NCBI GenBank assembly: GCA_017448345.1 | Contig: JAFSLP010000007.1 | Location: forward strand, 1 to 56,233 | Origin: Paludibacteraceae bacterium | GTDB lineage: Bacteria; Bacteroidota; Bacteroidia; Bacteroidales; Paludibacteraceae | Direction: 5' to 3' | DNA: 56,233 bases | Shown: in pieces, positions 15,612 to 25,700 of the stretch | Numbering within the stretch: the stretch's first letter is position 1 | Layout of the letters: each line of letters opens with the position of its first letter | Notes under the pieces: generated by a model | What the model saw: the letters and a program-made list of their open reading frames with translations, nothing else | What the model was told of the DNA's origin: nothing | Databases searched by the model: none | Program-made: the position numbers and the translations under genes

Positions 15612-16621
15612 AGCGGGTTGGGTATTTGACAGAACAGATAGCAGACATGGATAATCTGCGTCTGGCTTTTTTCAAAGCCCAGCGGGGGAAAAGAGCCAAG
15701 AAAGAAGTGGAAGCCTATCGTAAAGAATTGGATACCAATCTGCTACAACTTCGTGCTGAACTCATAGAGGGAAAGGTGAATGTGGGCAATTATCATTTGT
15801 TCAAAATATATGACCCTAAAGAACGGACGGTGTGCGCTGCCGCCTTCAGGGAACGTGTGCTGCACCATGCCTTGATGAATGTCTGTGCTCCTATTTTTGA
15901 ACGGCATTTCATAGAAACGACTTATGCGAACAGAACAAACAAGGGTACGTATAAAGCACTGGATACTGCATTCAAAGCAGTTAATAAATATGCGTATGTG
16001 GCAAAACTGGACGTGCGGAAATATTTTGACCATATAGACCATACTATATTGACAGCCCTATTAGGCAGGCTATTCAAAGACCAACGGTTATTACATGTAT
16101 TACAGCAGATTATACAATCATACCACGTAGAACTGGGGAAAGGGGTACCAATCGGAAATCTGACAAGCCAGTATTTTGCCAACTATTATTTGTCGCCTAT
16201 AGACCATTATGCAAAAGAAGAGTTGTCTATACCGATATACGTGCGCTATATGGATGATATATTGATGTTCCACAATGATTATGAAAGGCTGAAAGAAAAA
16301 GTCGTTGCTTATCAGCAAGCAGCAGAGACACGATTATTATTGACATTAAAGCCGCCAGTCATTCAAAAAACAGAAATACCGGTATCTTTTTTAGGTTATC
16401 GGCTCAGCAAGCATAAAATAGGACTGACCCAGCGGAGCAAGAAACGCTTTAAACAGAAATACAAGGCTGCTTTACGGGTACATGCGCATAACAGCCAGTC
16501 GGAACAAGAAACACAAGCGCATTTATTGCCATTGTTCGCCTTTGTCCAACATGGTTATACAAAGCGATACAGAAAACAAATACTAAACAAGGTGACAAGT
16601 CGTCGGGTTCAAACCGCGTGA
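15608..16621 (+). CDS. DGR reverse transcriptase
   Basis: 337 aa, typical DGR-RT size, with no maturase or endonuclease domain. RT motifs: early [26 protein letters not shown] (first catalytic Asp), [14 protein letters not shown] (residues 182-195, the [I/L]GxxxSQ form that marks DGR RTs instead of QGxxxSP), YMDD at 214-217, then [13 protein letters not shown]. It copies TR RNA into adenine-mutagenised cDNA that replaces the VR. The start is ATG 15608, which overlaps the HRDC gene; an in-frame ATG at 15569 lies inside that gene and is unlikely. The last 23 nt are the beginning of the TR, so RT coding and template overlap. Confidence 0.95.
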   Translation: MKRVGYLTEQIADMDNLRLAFFKAQRGKRAKKEVEAYRKELDTNLLQLRAELIEGKVNVGNYHLFKIYDPKERTVCAAAFRERVLHHALMNVCAPIFERHFIETTYANRTNKGTYKALDTAFKAVNKYAYVAKLDVRKYFDHIDHTILTALLGRLFKDQRLLHVLQQIIQSYHVELGKGVPIGNLTSQYFANYYLSPIDHYAKEELSIPIYVRYMDDILMFHNDYERLKEKVVAYQQAAETRLLLTLKPPVIQKTEIPVSFLGYRLSKHKIGLTQRSKKRFKQKYKAALRVHAHNSQSEQETQAHLLPLFAFVQHGYTKRYRKQILNKVTSRRVQTA

Positions 16622-16732
16622 ATCGGGGAGGTAGCTGGAACAACAACGCATCTAACTGCCGCGTAGCGAATCGTAACAACAACTCGCCCGGCAACCGCAA
16701 CAACAACCTCGGCTTCCGCGTAGTACTCCTCC
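16599..16732 (+). repeat. DGR template repeat (TR)
   Basis: 134 bp, offset +1698 from the VR. It reads as 12 Asn codons (11 AAC, 1 AAT) in the part matching the variable residues, including three AAC-AAC-AAC runs, the usual enrichment of mutable adenines. It has 35 adenines in all, of which 16 differ in the VR. It overlaps the RT 3' end (to 16621) and must be transcribed with the RT mRNA or from its own start. Confidence 0.95.
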
Positions 16733-16902
16733 GGAGCTTATCGCAGGGACGGATGTCATGCAATAAACAGATTTGCCACCTATCTGCGCTGGCAGATAAA
16801 ATGAGCGGTCGTGTACCGCCAAAGAACAGATATTGGTAGGTTTGCCGGATCGTGAATTCGAAGATTTCTGTTCTTCAATGAAAACTAAAAGATAATATAT
16901 AG
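16733..16902. other. Spacer after the template repeat
   Basis: Likely part of the TR RNA. It holds TCGCAGGGACG at 16741-16751, the exact reverse complement of 15053-15063 downstream of the VR, and a small hairpin TATCTG...CAGATA near 16780-16798. No gene seen. Confidence 0.5.
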
Positions 16903-17970
16903 ATGAAAAAACTATTAATCATTTTGCTTTCAGCACTTTCGCTGACGGCAGGGGCACAGGTACCGGGGTGGGTGGATTCCGAAATGCGGGCATTGGAGTA
17001 TCCGCACGGGCAGTATTTTGTCGGCTTTGCCGAGGGGCAGCGGCAAAACGGGGAGAGTGTGGAGGCTGCTATGTCGCGGATGAAGAATGCCGCGCGGGTA
17101 GAAGCGGTCAGTAGTATCCGTGTGCATGTACAGAACACCACCGTCAATCAGGCTCTGTCGCAGACCTTGCGTACCATGGAAGGTACTTTCCGTCAATCGG
17201 CACGGGAGTTTTCTTCGGCTACTACTACCAGCGTGGATATGGAGATACCCGGTCTGCAGATAGAGAGTTGGCGCAATTCGCAGACGGGAGAGATAGCCGC
17301 TTTTGCTTATGTGAAGAAAGCGACCCTCATCCGGCAGTTAGAGAAGAAAATAACCGTCGGACTGACGAAGATAGAGACTTCGCTTGACCAGATAGACCAA
17401 CTCATAGCCACAGGGCAGAAGATGCAGGCACGCGAGCTGGCGGAAAGAACGGTGCCGCTTTTTTATGAGATAGACGAGGTGCAGAAACTGCTTGCTGCTG
17501 TGGATGAGAACGCCGATGAGGAGACGCTCCAACTGCAAGAGACACGCACGCTCCAGCATCGTCTGACAGGTATCATCGCCGACCTCAAGAACGGTATCAA
17601 CATTTACCTGATTTGCAATGCCTATATGTTCGGACAGACCTATTCAGCCCTGAAGGGCGAGATACAAGGGGCACTGAGTCCGATGGGTTGCACATTCGTG
17701 CGGACGGATGCCGGTGCCGACTGGATAATCACAGTGACGGCTACCGCGCGGGAATATAATGCGTCCTCGTATGGCAGCGTGACCACGTATTTCGCCTACG
17801 TGGATGCCAAAATCAGCATAGAGAAGGGCGCAACACGGCAACGTATCTACGAAGATGCCATCAGCGAGAAAGGCGGTCACACGCATAACTACGAACAAGC
17901 TGCACGGCAGGCATACAAAGACCTCTCGCCCAAGATTAGTGCCATCATCAAAGAGCAGATACAGCAATAG
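16903..17970 (+). CDS. Secreted LPP20-like protein downstream of the DGR
   Basis: 355 aa. The signal peptide MKKLLIILLSALSLTAGAQ is almost the same as that of the DGR target, at DNA level too. Residues 20-135 form an LPP20-like domain (PHGQYFVGFAEGQRQNGESVEAAMSRMKNAARVEAVSSI), followed by a helical stretch (about 140-200) and a C-terminal mixed domain (about 205-355) rich in beta strands with MFGQTYSALKGEIQGALSPMGCTFVRTDAGADWIITVTATAREY, reminiscent of CsgG-like or DUF4384-adjacent domains. Probably envelope-located. With the LPP20-like protein at 12828 it frames the DGR, which suggests that target and flanking proteins work together. Confidence 0.75.
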   Translation: MKKLLIILLSALSLTAGAQVPGWVDSEMRALEYPHGQYFVGFAEGQRQNGESVEAAMSRMKNAARVEAVSSIRVHVQNTTVNQALSQTLRTMEGTFRQSAREFSSATTTSVDMEIPGLQIESWRNSQTGEIAAFAYVKKATLIRQLEKKITVGLTKIETSLDQIDQLIATGQKMQARELAERTVPLFYEIDEVQKLLAAVDENADEETLQLQETRTLQHRLTGIIADLKNGINIYLICNAYMFGQTYSALKGEIQGALSPMGCTFVRTDAGADWIITVTATAREYNASSYGSVTTYFAYVDAKISIEKGATRQRIYEDAISEKGGHTHNYEQAARQAYKDLSPKISAIIKEQIQQ

Positions 17971-18024
17971 GCCCCCGGTCCCCTCAGTAAGAGGGAGAGA
18001 AGGGACACCGGCATGGCATGCCGG
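17970..18024 (+). repeat. Composite hairpin repeat, downstream of the DGR
   Basis: CCCCTCAGTAAGAGGG, then GAGAGAAGGGACA and the hairpin CCGGCAT-ggc-ATGCCGG (18008-18024). A direct copy of 13686-13733 with substitutions. Confidence 0.8.
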
Positions 18025-18213
18025 AGAAGGGGACAAGGTAATAACCTGACTGACCAGTCGGGATATTGAAGTAATATAGGTGTTGCATAGGGATGCCTAA
18101 GAGGTATATATGTGATGTCTAAGATATGTGTTTGTAGTTGGTTGATTATCAGCCGATTATAGACATATTTGTTTGTGAGGATAATCTTGCTTGAATCAAA
18201 ATTATCTTGCCGG

Positions 18214-18278
18214 TGTCAAAAAAAGAAAGTTTTTTGTCAACAAGACAATATGAACTTTCTATTTTTTTTGTAATTTTG
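18214..18278 (+). promoter_or_regulatory. rhaB promoter with AraC-type direct-repeat operator
   Basis: TGTCAA at 18214 and again at 18235 (exactly 21 bp apart), within a 27-bp block that recurs unchanged at 39915-39941. The -7 element TAATTTTG is at 18271-18278, 30 bp after the operator. No TTG stands at the -33 position, which fits a promoter that needs an activator. The likely regulator is the AraC protein encoded at 38022-38903 (inference). Confidence 0.75.
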
Positions 18279-18298
18279 CACCGTCAATTTCTATAAAC

Positions 18299-19624
18299 AT
18301 GAAAAACGCTTATTGTGCCATAGACTTAGGAGCTACGAGCGGACGTGTCATCCTGTCCGCTGACGGCGTCACCATAGAAGAGATTCATCGCTTTCCCAAC
18401 CAAGTATATGAAAAGAACGGTCAGTTCTTTTGGGATACAGACCATCTGCTGCATGAAATCCGGCAAGGGTTAGGTCTGCTGGCAGCCCGCAAGGACCTGC
18501 ATATTTGCAGCATAGGCGTGGACACATGGGGCGTGGACGTGGTGTATATAAGTAAGGAAGGACGTGCACTCGCGCATCCACGCGCTTACAGAGACCCTTA
18601 TACGGAAGGTGTTCAGCAAGAGTTCTTCAAGCAGATACCGCGTGACCGCATCTATGAAAAAACAGGAATCCAGTTTCTTGATTTCAATACACTGTTTCAG
18701 TTTTATGCCTGTGCCAAGGAGCATTACCAGCCATTCGAGCAGGCGGACAAATATCTTTTCATTCCGGATTACATCAACTATGAGCTGACCGGAGTGATGC
18801 GGTGCGAATATACGATTCTCTCTACCTCGCAACTCCTTCATGCGCACGACAGACAGCTGGATGCAGAGCTTGTGGAGAAGTGCGGAGCCAAGATGTCGTG
18901 TTTCCCTCCCATCGTCATGCCGGGCGAGCAGATCGGGTTTTTGAAACCCTCCGTGGCGGATTTCGGCTATCCGGTGCCGGTGACAGCCGTGGCGTCCCAT
19001 GACACGGCAAGTGCTGTCGCATCTGTTCCGCGGACGGTAGAGGGCAGGCATGCGGCTTATCTCTCCAGCGGTACGTGGAGCCTGATGGGGATTGTGGTGG
19101 ACGAACCTGTAATCACTCCTCTTACGGCAGAGATGAATTTTACCAACGAGGGTGGAGTGAACGGAACCATCCGTCTTCTGAAAAACATCACGGGAATGTG
19201 GATTCTGGAGCAGTGCAGAAAACAATGGAAGGCGCAGGGGACGGACTATTCCTATCCCGAACTGGTGGCAATGGCTCAGAGCGTCACGCAGACACCGGAG
19301 CTGTTCAACCCCGACGAACCACGGTTTGCCAATCCCGCAGACATGCCGGCGCAAGTACGCAACGGCAGAAACATGACCGATGCTGAGGTCGTCTCATGCA
19401 TCTATCATTCTCTGGCACATCGGTACGGAGAGGTGTTTGCCATGCTCCGCCGGATTGCGCCTTGGGAGCCAGAGGCGCTATATATCATCGGCGGCGGAGC
19501 GCGTAACACGTATCTGAACCGCCTGACGGAAGAAGAAACAGGGGTGCCGGTACTGACCGGTTCTACAGAGGCGACGGCACTCGGCAACATAGCCATACAG
19601 ATGCAGGCACACACTACAAAATGA
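18299..19624 (+). CDS. rhaB: L-rhamnulokinase
   Basis: 441 aa, FGGY sugar kinase family, somewhat shorter than E. coli RhaB (489). It phosphorylates L-rhamnulose to L-rhamnulose 1-phosphate with ATP in the cytoplasm. Visible motifs: AIDLGATSGRV phosphate-1 loop at residue 6, VDTWGVDVV (about 74), LFIPDYINYELTG (about 158), LSSGTWSLMG (about 255) and the adenosine motif YIIGGGARNTYLNRL (about 399). First gene of the rha operon; its TGA overlaps the rhaA start (ATGA). Confidence 0.95.
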   Translation: MKNAYCAIDLGATSGRVILSADGVTIEEIHRFPNQVYEKNGQFFWDTDHLLHEIRQGLGLLAARKDLHICSIGVDTWGVDVVYISKEGRALAHPRAYRDPYTEGVQQEFFKQIPRDRIYEKTGIQFLDFNTLFQFYACAKEHYQPFEQADKYLFIPDYINYELTGVMRCEYTILSTSQLLHAHDRQLDAELVEKCGAKMSCFPPIVMPGEQIGFLKPSVADFGYPVPVTAVASHDTASAVASVPRTVEGRHAAYLSSGTWSLMGIVVDEPVITPLTAEMNFTNEGGVNGTIRLLKNITGMWILEQCRKQWKAQGTDYSYPELVAMAQSVTQTPELFNPDEPRFANPADMPAQVRNGRNMTDAEVVSCIYHSLAHRYGEVFAMLRRIAPWEPEALYIIGGGARNTYLNRLTEEETGVPVLTGSTEATALGNIAIQMQAHTTK

Positions 19625-20889
19625 CATACACGATGAAAGACCAAATGATTCACGCAGCCTATGCGATAGCGAAGGAGCGTTATGCGGAATGGGGTGTTGA
19701 TACCGAAAAAGTGCTTGACACCCTCCAGAAATTTCAACTGTCCATGCACTGCTGGCAGGCGGATGACGTCTGCGGCTTCGAACCCAAGGCAGGAGCCATG
19801 TCCGGAGGTATCCAGTCCACCGGCAATTATCCCGGAAAAGCACGTAATATCGACGAGCTGCGCGCAGATATTCTGAAAGCCAAAAGTCTGATTCCCGGCA
19901 ACCACCGTCTCAACCTGCATGAGATATACGGCGAGTTCAACGGCAAGGCGGTTGACCGGGACCAGTGTGATATCTCGCTGTTCTCCGGTTGGATTGACTG
20001 GGCGAAGGAGCATAACACCAAACTGGATTTCAACAGCACGAATTTCTCCCATCCCAAATCGGGAAGTCTGACGATTTCCAATCCCGACAAGGACATACGC
20101 GATTTCTGGATAGAACATATGAAACGCTGCCGTGCCATAGCAAATGCTATCGGCGAGGCGCAGCAAGACCCCTGTATCATCAATCTCTGGATTCACGACG
20201 GCTCCAAGGACCTGACAGTCAACAGGCTCTTGTACCGGACGCTTCTCAAAGAAAGTCTGGATGACATTCTCCGTGAGAAATATCCGTGGGAGAAACCTTG
20301 TCTGGAGAGCAAGGTGTTCGGAATCGGGCTGGAGACGATGACCGTAGGCAGCAATGATTTTTATATCGCATATGCTTCCCGCAACAACGTGATGCTGACT
20401 CTGGATACCGGGCATTTCCATCCGACCGAGTCCGTGGCGGACAAAGTGTCCAGCCTGCTGCTGTTTGTGCCCGAGCTGATGCTTCATGTGAGCCGTCCGG
20501 TTCGCTGGGACTCCGACCACGTAACCATCATGGACGATCCGACTCTCGAACTGTTCCAAGAGATAGTCCGGGCGGATGCCACCGACAGAGTGCATTACGG
20601 GCTTGACTATTTCGACGGCAGTATCAACCGCATCGGTGCCTATGTCATCGGTTCGCGTGCCGCACAGCGCTGTATGCTGCGCGCATTGCTTGAGCCGGCA
20701 AACACTATCCGTACCGACGAGCTGAACGACCACGGATTCCAGAAACTCGCACGTCTGGAAGAGGAGAAGAGCATGCCGTGGCAGGCGGTGTATGACGAGT
20801 TCTGCTTGCGAAACAATGTTCCCGTCGGCTCAGATTTTATCGCAGAGATAGAGCAATACGAACGTGACGTAACATCCAAAAGAGGATAA
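19621..20889 (+). CDS. rhaA: L-rhamnose isomerase
   Basis: 422 aa, full length. A (beta/alpha)8-barrel metal enzyme that converts L-rhamnose to L-rhamnulose. Visible: FQLSMHCWQADDVCGFE near the N-terminus, NLHEIYGEF (metal-site Glu), LWIHDGSKD, SNDFYIAYA, MLTLDTGHFHPTESVADK (metal ligands Asp and His) and RWDSDHV. It starts 4 bp inside rhaB, and rhaT follows after 2 bp, so this is a tight operon. Confidence 0.97.
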   Translation: MTYTMKDQMIHAAYAIAKERYAEWGVDTEKVLDTLQKFQLSMHCWQADDVCGFEPKAGAMSGGIQSTGNYPGKARNIDELRADILKAKSLIPGNHRLNLHEIYGEFNGKAVDRDQCDISLFSGWIDWAKEHNTKLDFNSTNFSHPKSGSLTISNPDKDIRDFWIEHMKRCRAIANAIGEAQQDPCIINLWIHDGSKDLTVNRLLYRTLLKESLDDILREKYPWEKPCLESKVFGIGLETMTVGSNDFYIAYASRNNVMLTLDTGHFHPTESVADKVSSLLLFVPELMLHVSRPVRWDSDHVTIMDDPTLELFQEIVRADATDRVHYGLDYFDGSINRIGAYVIGSRAAQRCMLRALLEPANTIRTDELNDHGFQKLARLEEEKSMPWQAVYDEFCLRNNVPVGSDFIAEIEQYERDVTSKRG

Positions 20890-20891
20890 TC

Positions 20892-21932
20892 ATGAATATC
20901 TTTATCGGCATACTCATCATCGCCCTCGGCGCATTCTGCCAGTCCAGTTGCTATGTGCCTATCAACCGCATCCGTCAATGGTCATGGGAGAGTTACTGGC
21001 TCGTTCAGGGCGTTTTCGCATGGGTTCTGTTTCCTCTCTGCGGACTTTTCCTTGCCGTGCCTCACGGGGAACAGGTGTCAGGTCTCTTCGCAGCCGTACC
21101 GGCGTTCAATATCTGGATGACCGTCCTCTTCGGTGTGCTTTGGGGCATCGGCGGACTGACGTTCGGTCTCTCGATGCGGTATCTTGGCGTGGCGCTCGGT
21201 CAGAGTATCTCCTTGGGTACCTGCGCCGCGTTCGGCACTGTCATGGGTCCATTGATGATTCATGCCTTCTTTCCGGAGCTGGATGCTCTTTCCCAACTCA
21301 CATCGTCCGTTCTCGCCGGTGTCGCAGTCACTGTTACCGGAATAGCCGTCATCGGACTTGCGGGCAGCATGAGAAGCAAAGAGCAGACACAGGAAACAGA
21401 CAAGCCCGCCGGTACCGGTGAGACCGGTTTCCGTTTCGGCAAAGGTATCGCTATCGCACTCCTTGCGGGACTCATGTCGGGGTGTTTTAATGTTGGGCTG
21501 ACGTTCGGCGCAGACATATGCTTCGAGCACACCAATCCGATGTTCCGCACCCTTCCTGCCACGCTGCTGGTCACTCTGGGCGGTTTCTTCACCAATCTGG
21601 TGTACTGCCTGTGGCAGAACGTCAAAAACGGCACCCTCGCAGACTACGGAAAGACATCGGTGTGGCTTAATAATCTCCTTTACTGTATGCTTGCCGGTGC
21701 CTTGTGGTACAGCCAGTTCTTCGGGCTGTCGCTGGCAAAAGGTTTCCTCACGGAGAGTCCGCAGCTGATGACACTCTCTTTCTGCATCCTCATGGCGCTC
21801 AATGTGGTCTTTTCCAACGTGTGGGGGCTCATCCTTCATGAATGGAGAGGCTGTTCGCGCCGTACCGTCATGGTGCTCCTTGCCGGTATCGTTATCTTGT
21901 TAATCAGTAGTTTTATTCCCCAATGGTTATGA
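20892..21932 (+). CDS. rhaT: L-rhamnose/H+ symporter
   Basis: 346 aa, about ten transmembrane helices, RhaT family of the drug/metabolite transporter superfamily. Typical RhaT features: the N-terminal GAFCQSSCYVPINRIRQWSWESYW, GLTFGLSMRYLGVALGQSISLGTCAAFGTV and C-terminal WYSQFFGLSLAKGF. It imports rhamnose across the inner membrane. It overlaps rhaD by 4 to 10 bp, depending on which start is used there. Confidence 0.96.
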   Translation: MNIFIGILIIALGAFCQSSCYVPINRIRQWSWESYWLVQGVFAWVLFPLCGLFLAVPHGEQVSGLFAAVPAFNIWMTVLFGVLWGIGGLTFGLSMRYLGVALGQSISLGTCAAFGTVMGPLMIHAFFPELDALSQLTSSVLAGVAVTVTGIAVIGLAGSMRSKEQTQETDKPAGTGETGFRFGKGIAIALLAGLMSGCFNVGLTFGADICFEHTNPMFRTLPATLLVTLGGFFTNLVYCLWQNVKNGTLADYGKTSVWLNNLLYCMLAGALWYSQFFGLSLAKGFLTESPQLMTLSFCILMALNVVFSNVWGLILHEWRGCSRRTVMVLLAGIVILLISSFIPQWL

Positions 21933-22747
21933 GTATCTTGGAAAACAACAACGCACTCTCCCAGCTAATAGCAGATATTGCGGAAGTGGCGGGTCATATA
22001 TGGCTCAAAGGGTGGGGTGAACGCAACGGCGGAAACATCACCGTGCGTCTCACCGACTGTGCGGAACCTGACTGGGCGGATCTGCCGCCCCTCACCGAAC
22101 CCATTCCTATCGGTGCTGTGCTCCCTCATCTCAAAGGGCATTATTTCTATGCCAAAGGAACGCAGAAACGGATGAGGGATCTTGCCCGCGCACCCATGCG
22201 TAACGGTGCCGTCATCCGTATCACCGATGATTGTGCGCATTACCAGATAATAGCCGACAGTCCCGTCAAGCCTACTTCCGAACTGCCGTCCCACCTCATG
22301 GTGCAGAATTACCTCGTGGGGTCCGGCAGCCGTTATACGGCGACGCTCCATACACATCCCATAGAGCTTGTCGCGATGTCCCATCTTACCCGTTTCCAAG
22401 ACAGCGACACCCTCACGCAAACCCTATGGTCCATGATTCCGGAGACGCTTGCTTTCGCTCCACTGGGCATAGGCTGGGTGCCGTATGAGCTACCCGGTTC
22501 CATCGAGCTTGCACAGGCTACCCTTGCACAGATACACGACTATGACGTCACCCTTTGGGAGAAACACGGTGTCTTCGCCGTAGGGCAGGATATCATGGAT
22601 GCGTTTGACCAAGTGGATGTGCTCAATAAAGCGGCGGTCATCTACATGTCGGCACGCGCCATGGGAGGAGAGCCCGAAGGACTCGCACCGCAGGATATGA
22701 AGGACATACAACGCATCTTCGCCCTCCCAAAAACAAGAATAAACTAA
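21923..22747 (+). CDS. rhaD: L-rhamnulose-1-phosphate aldolase
   Basis: 274 aa, class II zinc aldolase/adducin family. It splits rhamnulose 1-phosphate into dihydroxyacetone phosphate and L-lactaldehyde. Visible: GWGERNGGNITVRLTD, the zinc-ligand His pair in ATLHTHPIELVAMSH, LWEKHGVFAVGQD (third His) and AFDQVDVLNKAA. Two possible starts are ATG 21923 and ATG 21929; the second (MSILENN) overlaps the rhaT stop by ATGA. Last catabolic gene before the susC gene, 23 bp away, so sugar breakdown and glycan uptake share a transcript or are at least adjacent. Confidence 0.96.
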   Translation: MVMSILENNNALSQLIADIAEVAGHIWLKGWGERNGGNITVRLTDCAEPDWADLPPLTEPIPIGAVLPHLKGHYFYAKGTQKRMRDLARAPMRNGAVIRITDDCAHYQIIADSPVKPTSELPSHLMVQNYLVGSGSRYTATLHTHPIELVAMSHLTRFQDSDTLTQTLWSMIPETLAFAPLGIGWVPYELPGSIELAQATLAQIHDYDVTLWEKHGVFAVGQDIMDAFDQVDVLNKAAVIYMSARAMGGEPEGLAPQDMKDIQRIFALPKTRIN

Positions 22748-22770
22748 TACCTTTTAATCCGTAATTTATA

Positions 22771-25700
22771 ATGAATCGTCTTATCACCGTTTTATTCGCA
22801 ATCTTCAGTGCCGCTCTTGTGACGGCGCAGACTCAGGTATCCGGTGTTGTGATTGATGCCAAAACCGGCGAACCCGTCATCGGCGCATCGGTACTGATAC
22901 AGGGCACCACGGTGGGTACAGTCACCGATTATGACGGTAAGTTTCTGCTGGATGTGCCTGATAAGAAGTCTCTTCTTGAGGTCTCGTATCTCGGCTATGT
23001 CTCGCAGACTCTTGCTGCGTCCGACGCCCAACGGGTGTTGCTCAAAGAGGACACTCAGGCGCTGGAAGAGGTTGTCGTGGTCGGATATGGCACGCAGAAG
23101 AAATCCGTTGTCACTGCCGCTATCAGCAAAGTCACGGCGGAAGATCTGGAAAACATCGTCCCGACACGCATCGACAATATGCTCAAAGGCAAGGCATCAG
23201 GTGTGACTATCACATCCTCCTCCGGACAGCCCGGTGCAGGCGCACGTGTCAACATACGCGGTATAGGCACCATTAACGACGCTTCGCCTCTCTATGTGGT
23301 GGACGGTATGCCGATGGGCAACATCGACTATCTCAATCCTACCGACATCGAGTCTATCGAAGTGCTCAAAGATGCCGCTTCTGCCGCTATCTACGGTACC
23401 AAAGGCGCCAACGGAGTGGTACTTGTCACTACCAAAAACGGCGCCTTCGGCAAGAAAGTGAGTATCTCGTATGACATGAATATCGGCTGGCAGAACCCTT
23501 GGAAACAAAAGGCAGTCCTCAATGCTCCTTGGTATCAGACCATCCTCAACGAAGCCCGTATCAACGACGGTTCCACTCCCTATTTCGCTACCATCACCAC
23601 TGACCCCGGCACCAATTGGCAGGATGCGCTCTTCAACTACAATGCTCCCGTCCAGAGCCATCAGGTCAGCGTCAACGGAGGAGGGGAGAAAGTCACCTAT
23701 TTCGTTTCCTTCGGGTTCCTTGACCAGCAGGGTATCGTCGGCGGTAACTTCAAACGCAGTAACTATACCCGCTATTCCGTGAGGGACAATAATGTCTATA
23801 AGATAATTGACACGGACACACGCAAATGGCTTAACCATCTGACCCTCACCAGTAACATCAGTTACTCCAATGTGGCATCTACAGGAATAGCCGAGAACTC
23901 TGCTTTCTATTCGCCTCTGGGCTCGGCTCTTCTCATTGCTCCTACACAACCCCTCTATGCCGATGACCCTCAATCCGTCTTGGACAAATATCCCACTGCC
24001 ATCCGGGACAAAGAGGGCAGGGTCTATTCCGTTCCTGACATCACCATGAGCGAAGTCATCAACCCGGTAGCCAGTCTCGAACTACCTGCCGGATGGAACC
24101 GCTCGGACCGGTTCACGGGAAACCTCACGGCGGAACTGGAGATTTATGACGGATTGAAGTTCAAATCGAGTTTCAACACCGATTTCAATTTCGGACGGTA
24201 TGACGGCTACGGATACCCCTATTACCTCAGTTCCGGCGGAGCGGGAAGCGCCGTCAATAGCTCTGTCTCCTCTTCGCAAAGCCGTACGTTCACATGGCAG
24301 GTGGAAAATGTACTCTCCTATAACCACGAGTTCAGCGGACATGAGATAGGGGTGCTTCTCGGTCAATCCGCCACCAAGACCGCCTATTCCTATGTCAGCG
24401 GCACAGCATATGACCTGCCAAGCAATGACCCCTACAAGGCAACCATAGACTATGCGCAAGGCTCCGTCAATGACATGCGCACCTCCGGCGGACGCAGTTA
24501 CAGCGCAGGCGCATCCTATTTCGCACGCGTCAATTACAACTACAAAGAACGGTATATCTTCCAAGGCTCGCTGCGATGCGACGGCTCCGACAAGTTCGGC
24601 TCCAATAACAGATGGGGACTCTTCCCTTCTTTCTCTCTCGGCTGGAACATAGCCCGTGAGGCTTTCTGGGAAAATGTTCCCGATGCTTTTTCTGCATTCA
24701 AGATACGCGCCTCATGGGGACTGAACGGTAACGACCGTATCTCCGATTTCGCCTATACCTCACTCATCGTCAGCGGTAGCAATTACACCTTCGGACGGCT
24801 CGACAACGAGGCTATCATCACCGGTGTGCGGCAAGGGCGGCTTGCCAATGCAGATCTTAAATGGGAAACCAGCAGACAGACCGATATCGGTCTCGAACTC
24901 GGTTTCCTTTCCAATGCCCTCACGCTTAACCTCGATTATTTCCACAAGACCACGGTGGACATGCTCATGCCGGCGCTGCTGCCGTCCTATGTAGGTATCG
25001 AACAGCCGTGGACCAACGGAGGCAAGATGCTCAACTGGGGTATCGAGGCGGACCTGTCCTATAAGTTCCGCGTCAGCTCTGTCAACTTTGCTCTTGCCGG
25101 AAATATCACCTATCTCAGGAACCGTCTCATTGACTACGGTAACGAAACCGGGTCCAGCAACCTCGACAACGTGCAGGGTGTAGGCGTCGTCAGCCGCGCA
25201 CAGAACGGAGAGGTATATCCCTTCTTCTATGGTTACAAGACCGCCGGTATCTTCCAGACACAGGCGGAAGTGGACGCCTATGTCAATGACAAAGGGGAAT
25301 TGCTCCAACCCAATGCACATCCCGGCGACGTACGCTTTGTCGATTACAACGGCGACGGAAAAATCAATGACGACGACCGTACCAAAATAGGAAAAGGAAT
25401 GCCCGACATCACCTATTCCTTCTCCCTCAATATCGAATGGCAGGGGCTTGACCTCAATCTCTTCTTCCAAGGCATAGGCGGCAATCAGGTCTTCGATGCC
25501 ACACGCCGTCCGGACCTCTCGCTTGCCAACCAGCCTGCGTGGATACTCAACCGCTGGACAGGACCCAATACCTCTAACACCATCCCGCGTGTGACAGAGC
25601 AGGACCCTAACGATAACTGGCGGTCCAGCGACCTGTATATCAAACCCGGAAGCTATCTACGGCTCAAGTCGCTGCAGCTCGGCTATTCACTGCCCAAGAA

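Noticed and set aside
15608-16621. Reverse transcriptase as part of a group II intron or retron
   Set aside because: No maturase or intron RNA domains, no msr/msd-like structure; the SQ motif, HRDC neighbour and TR/VR pair identify a DGR.
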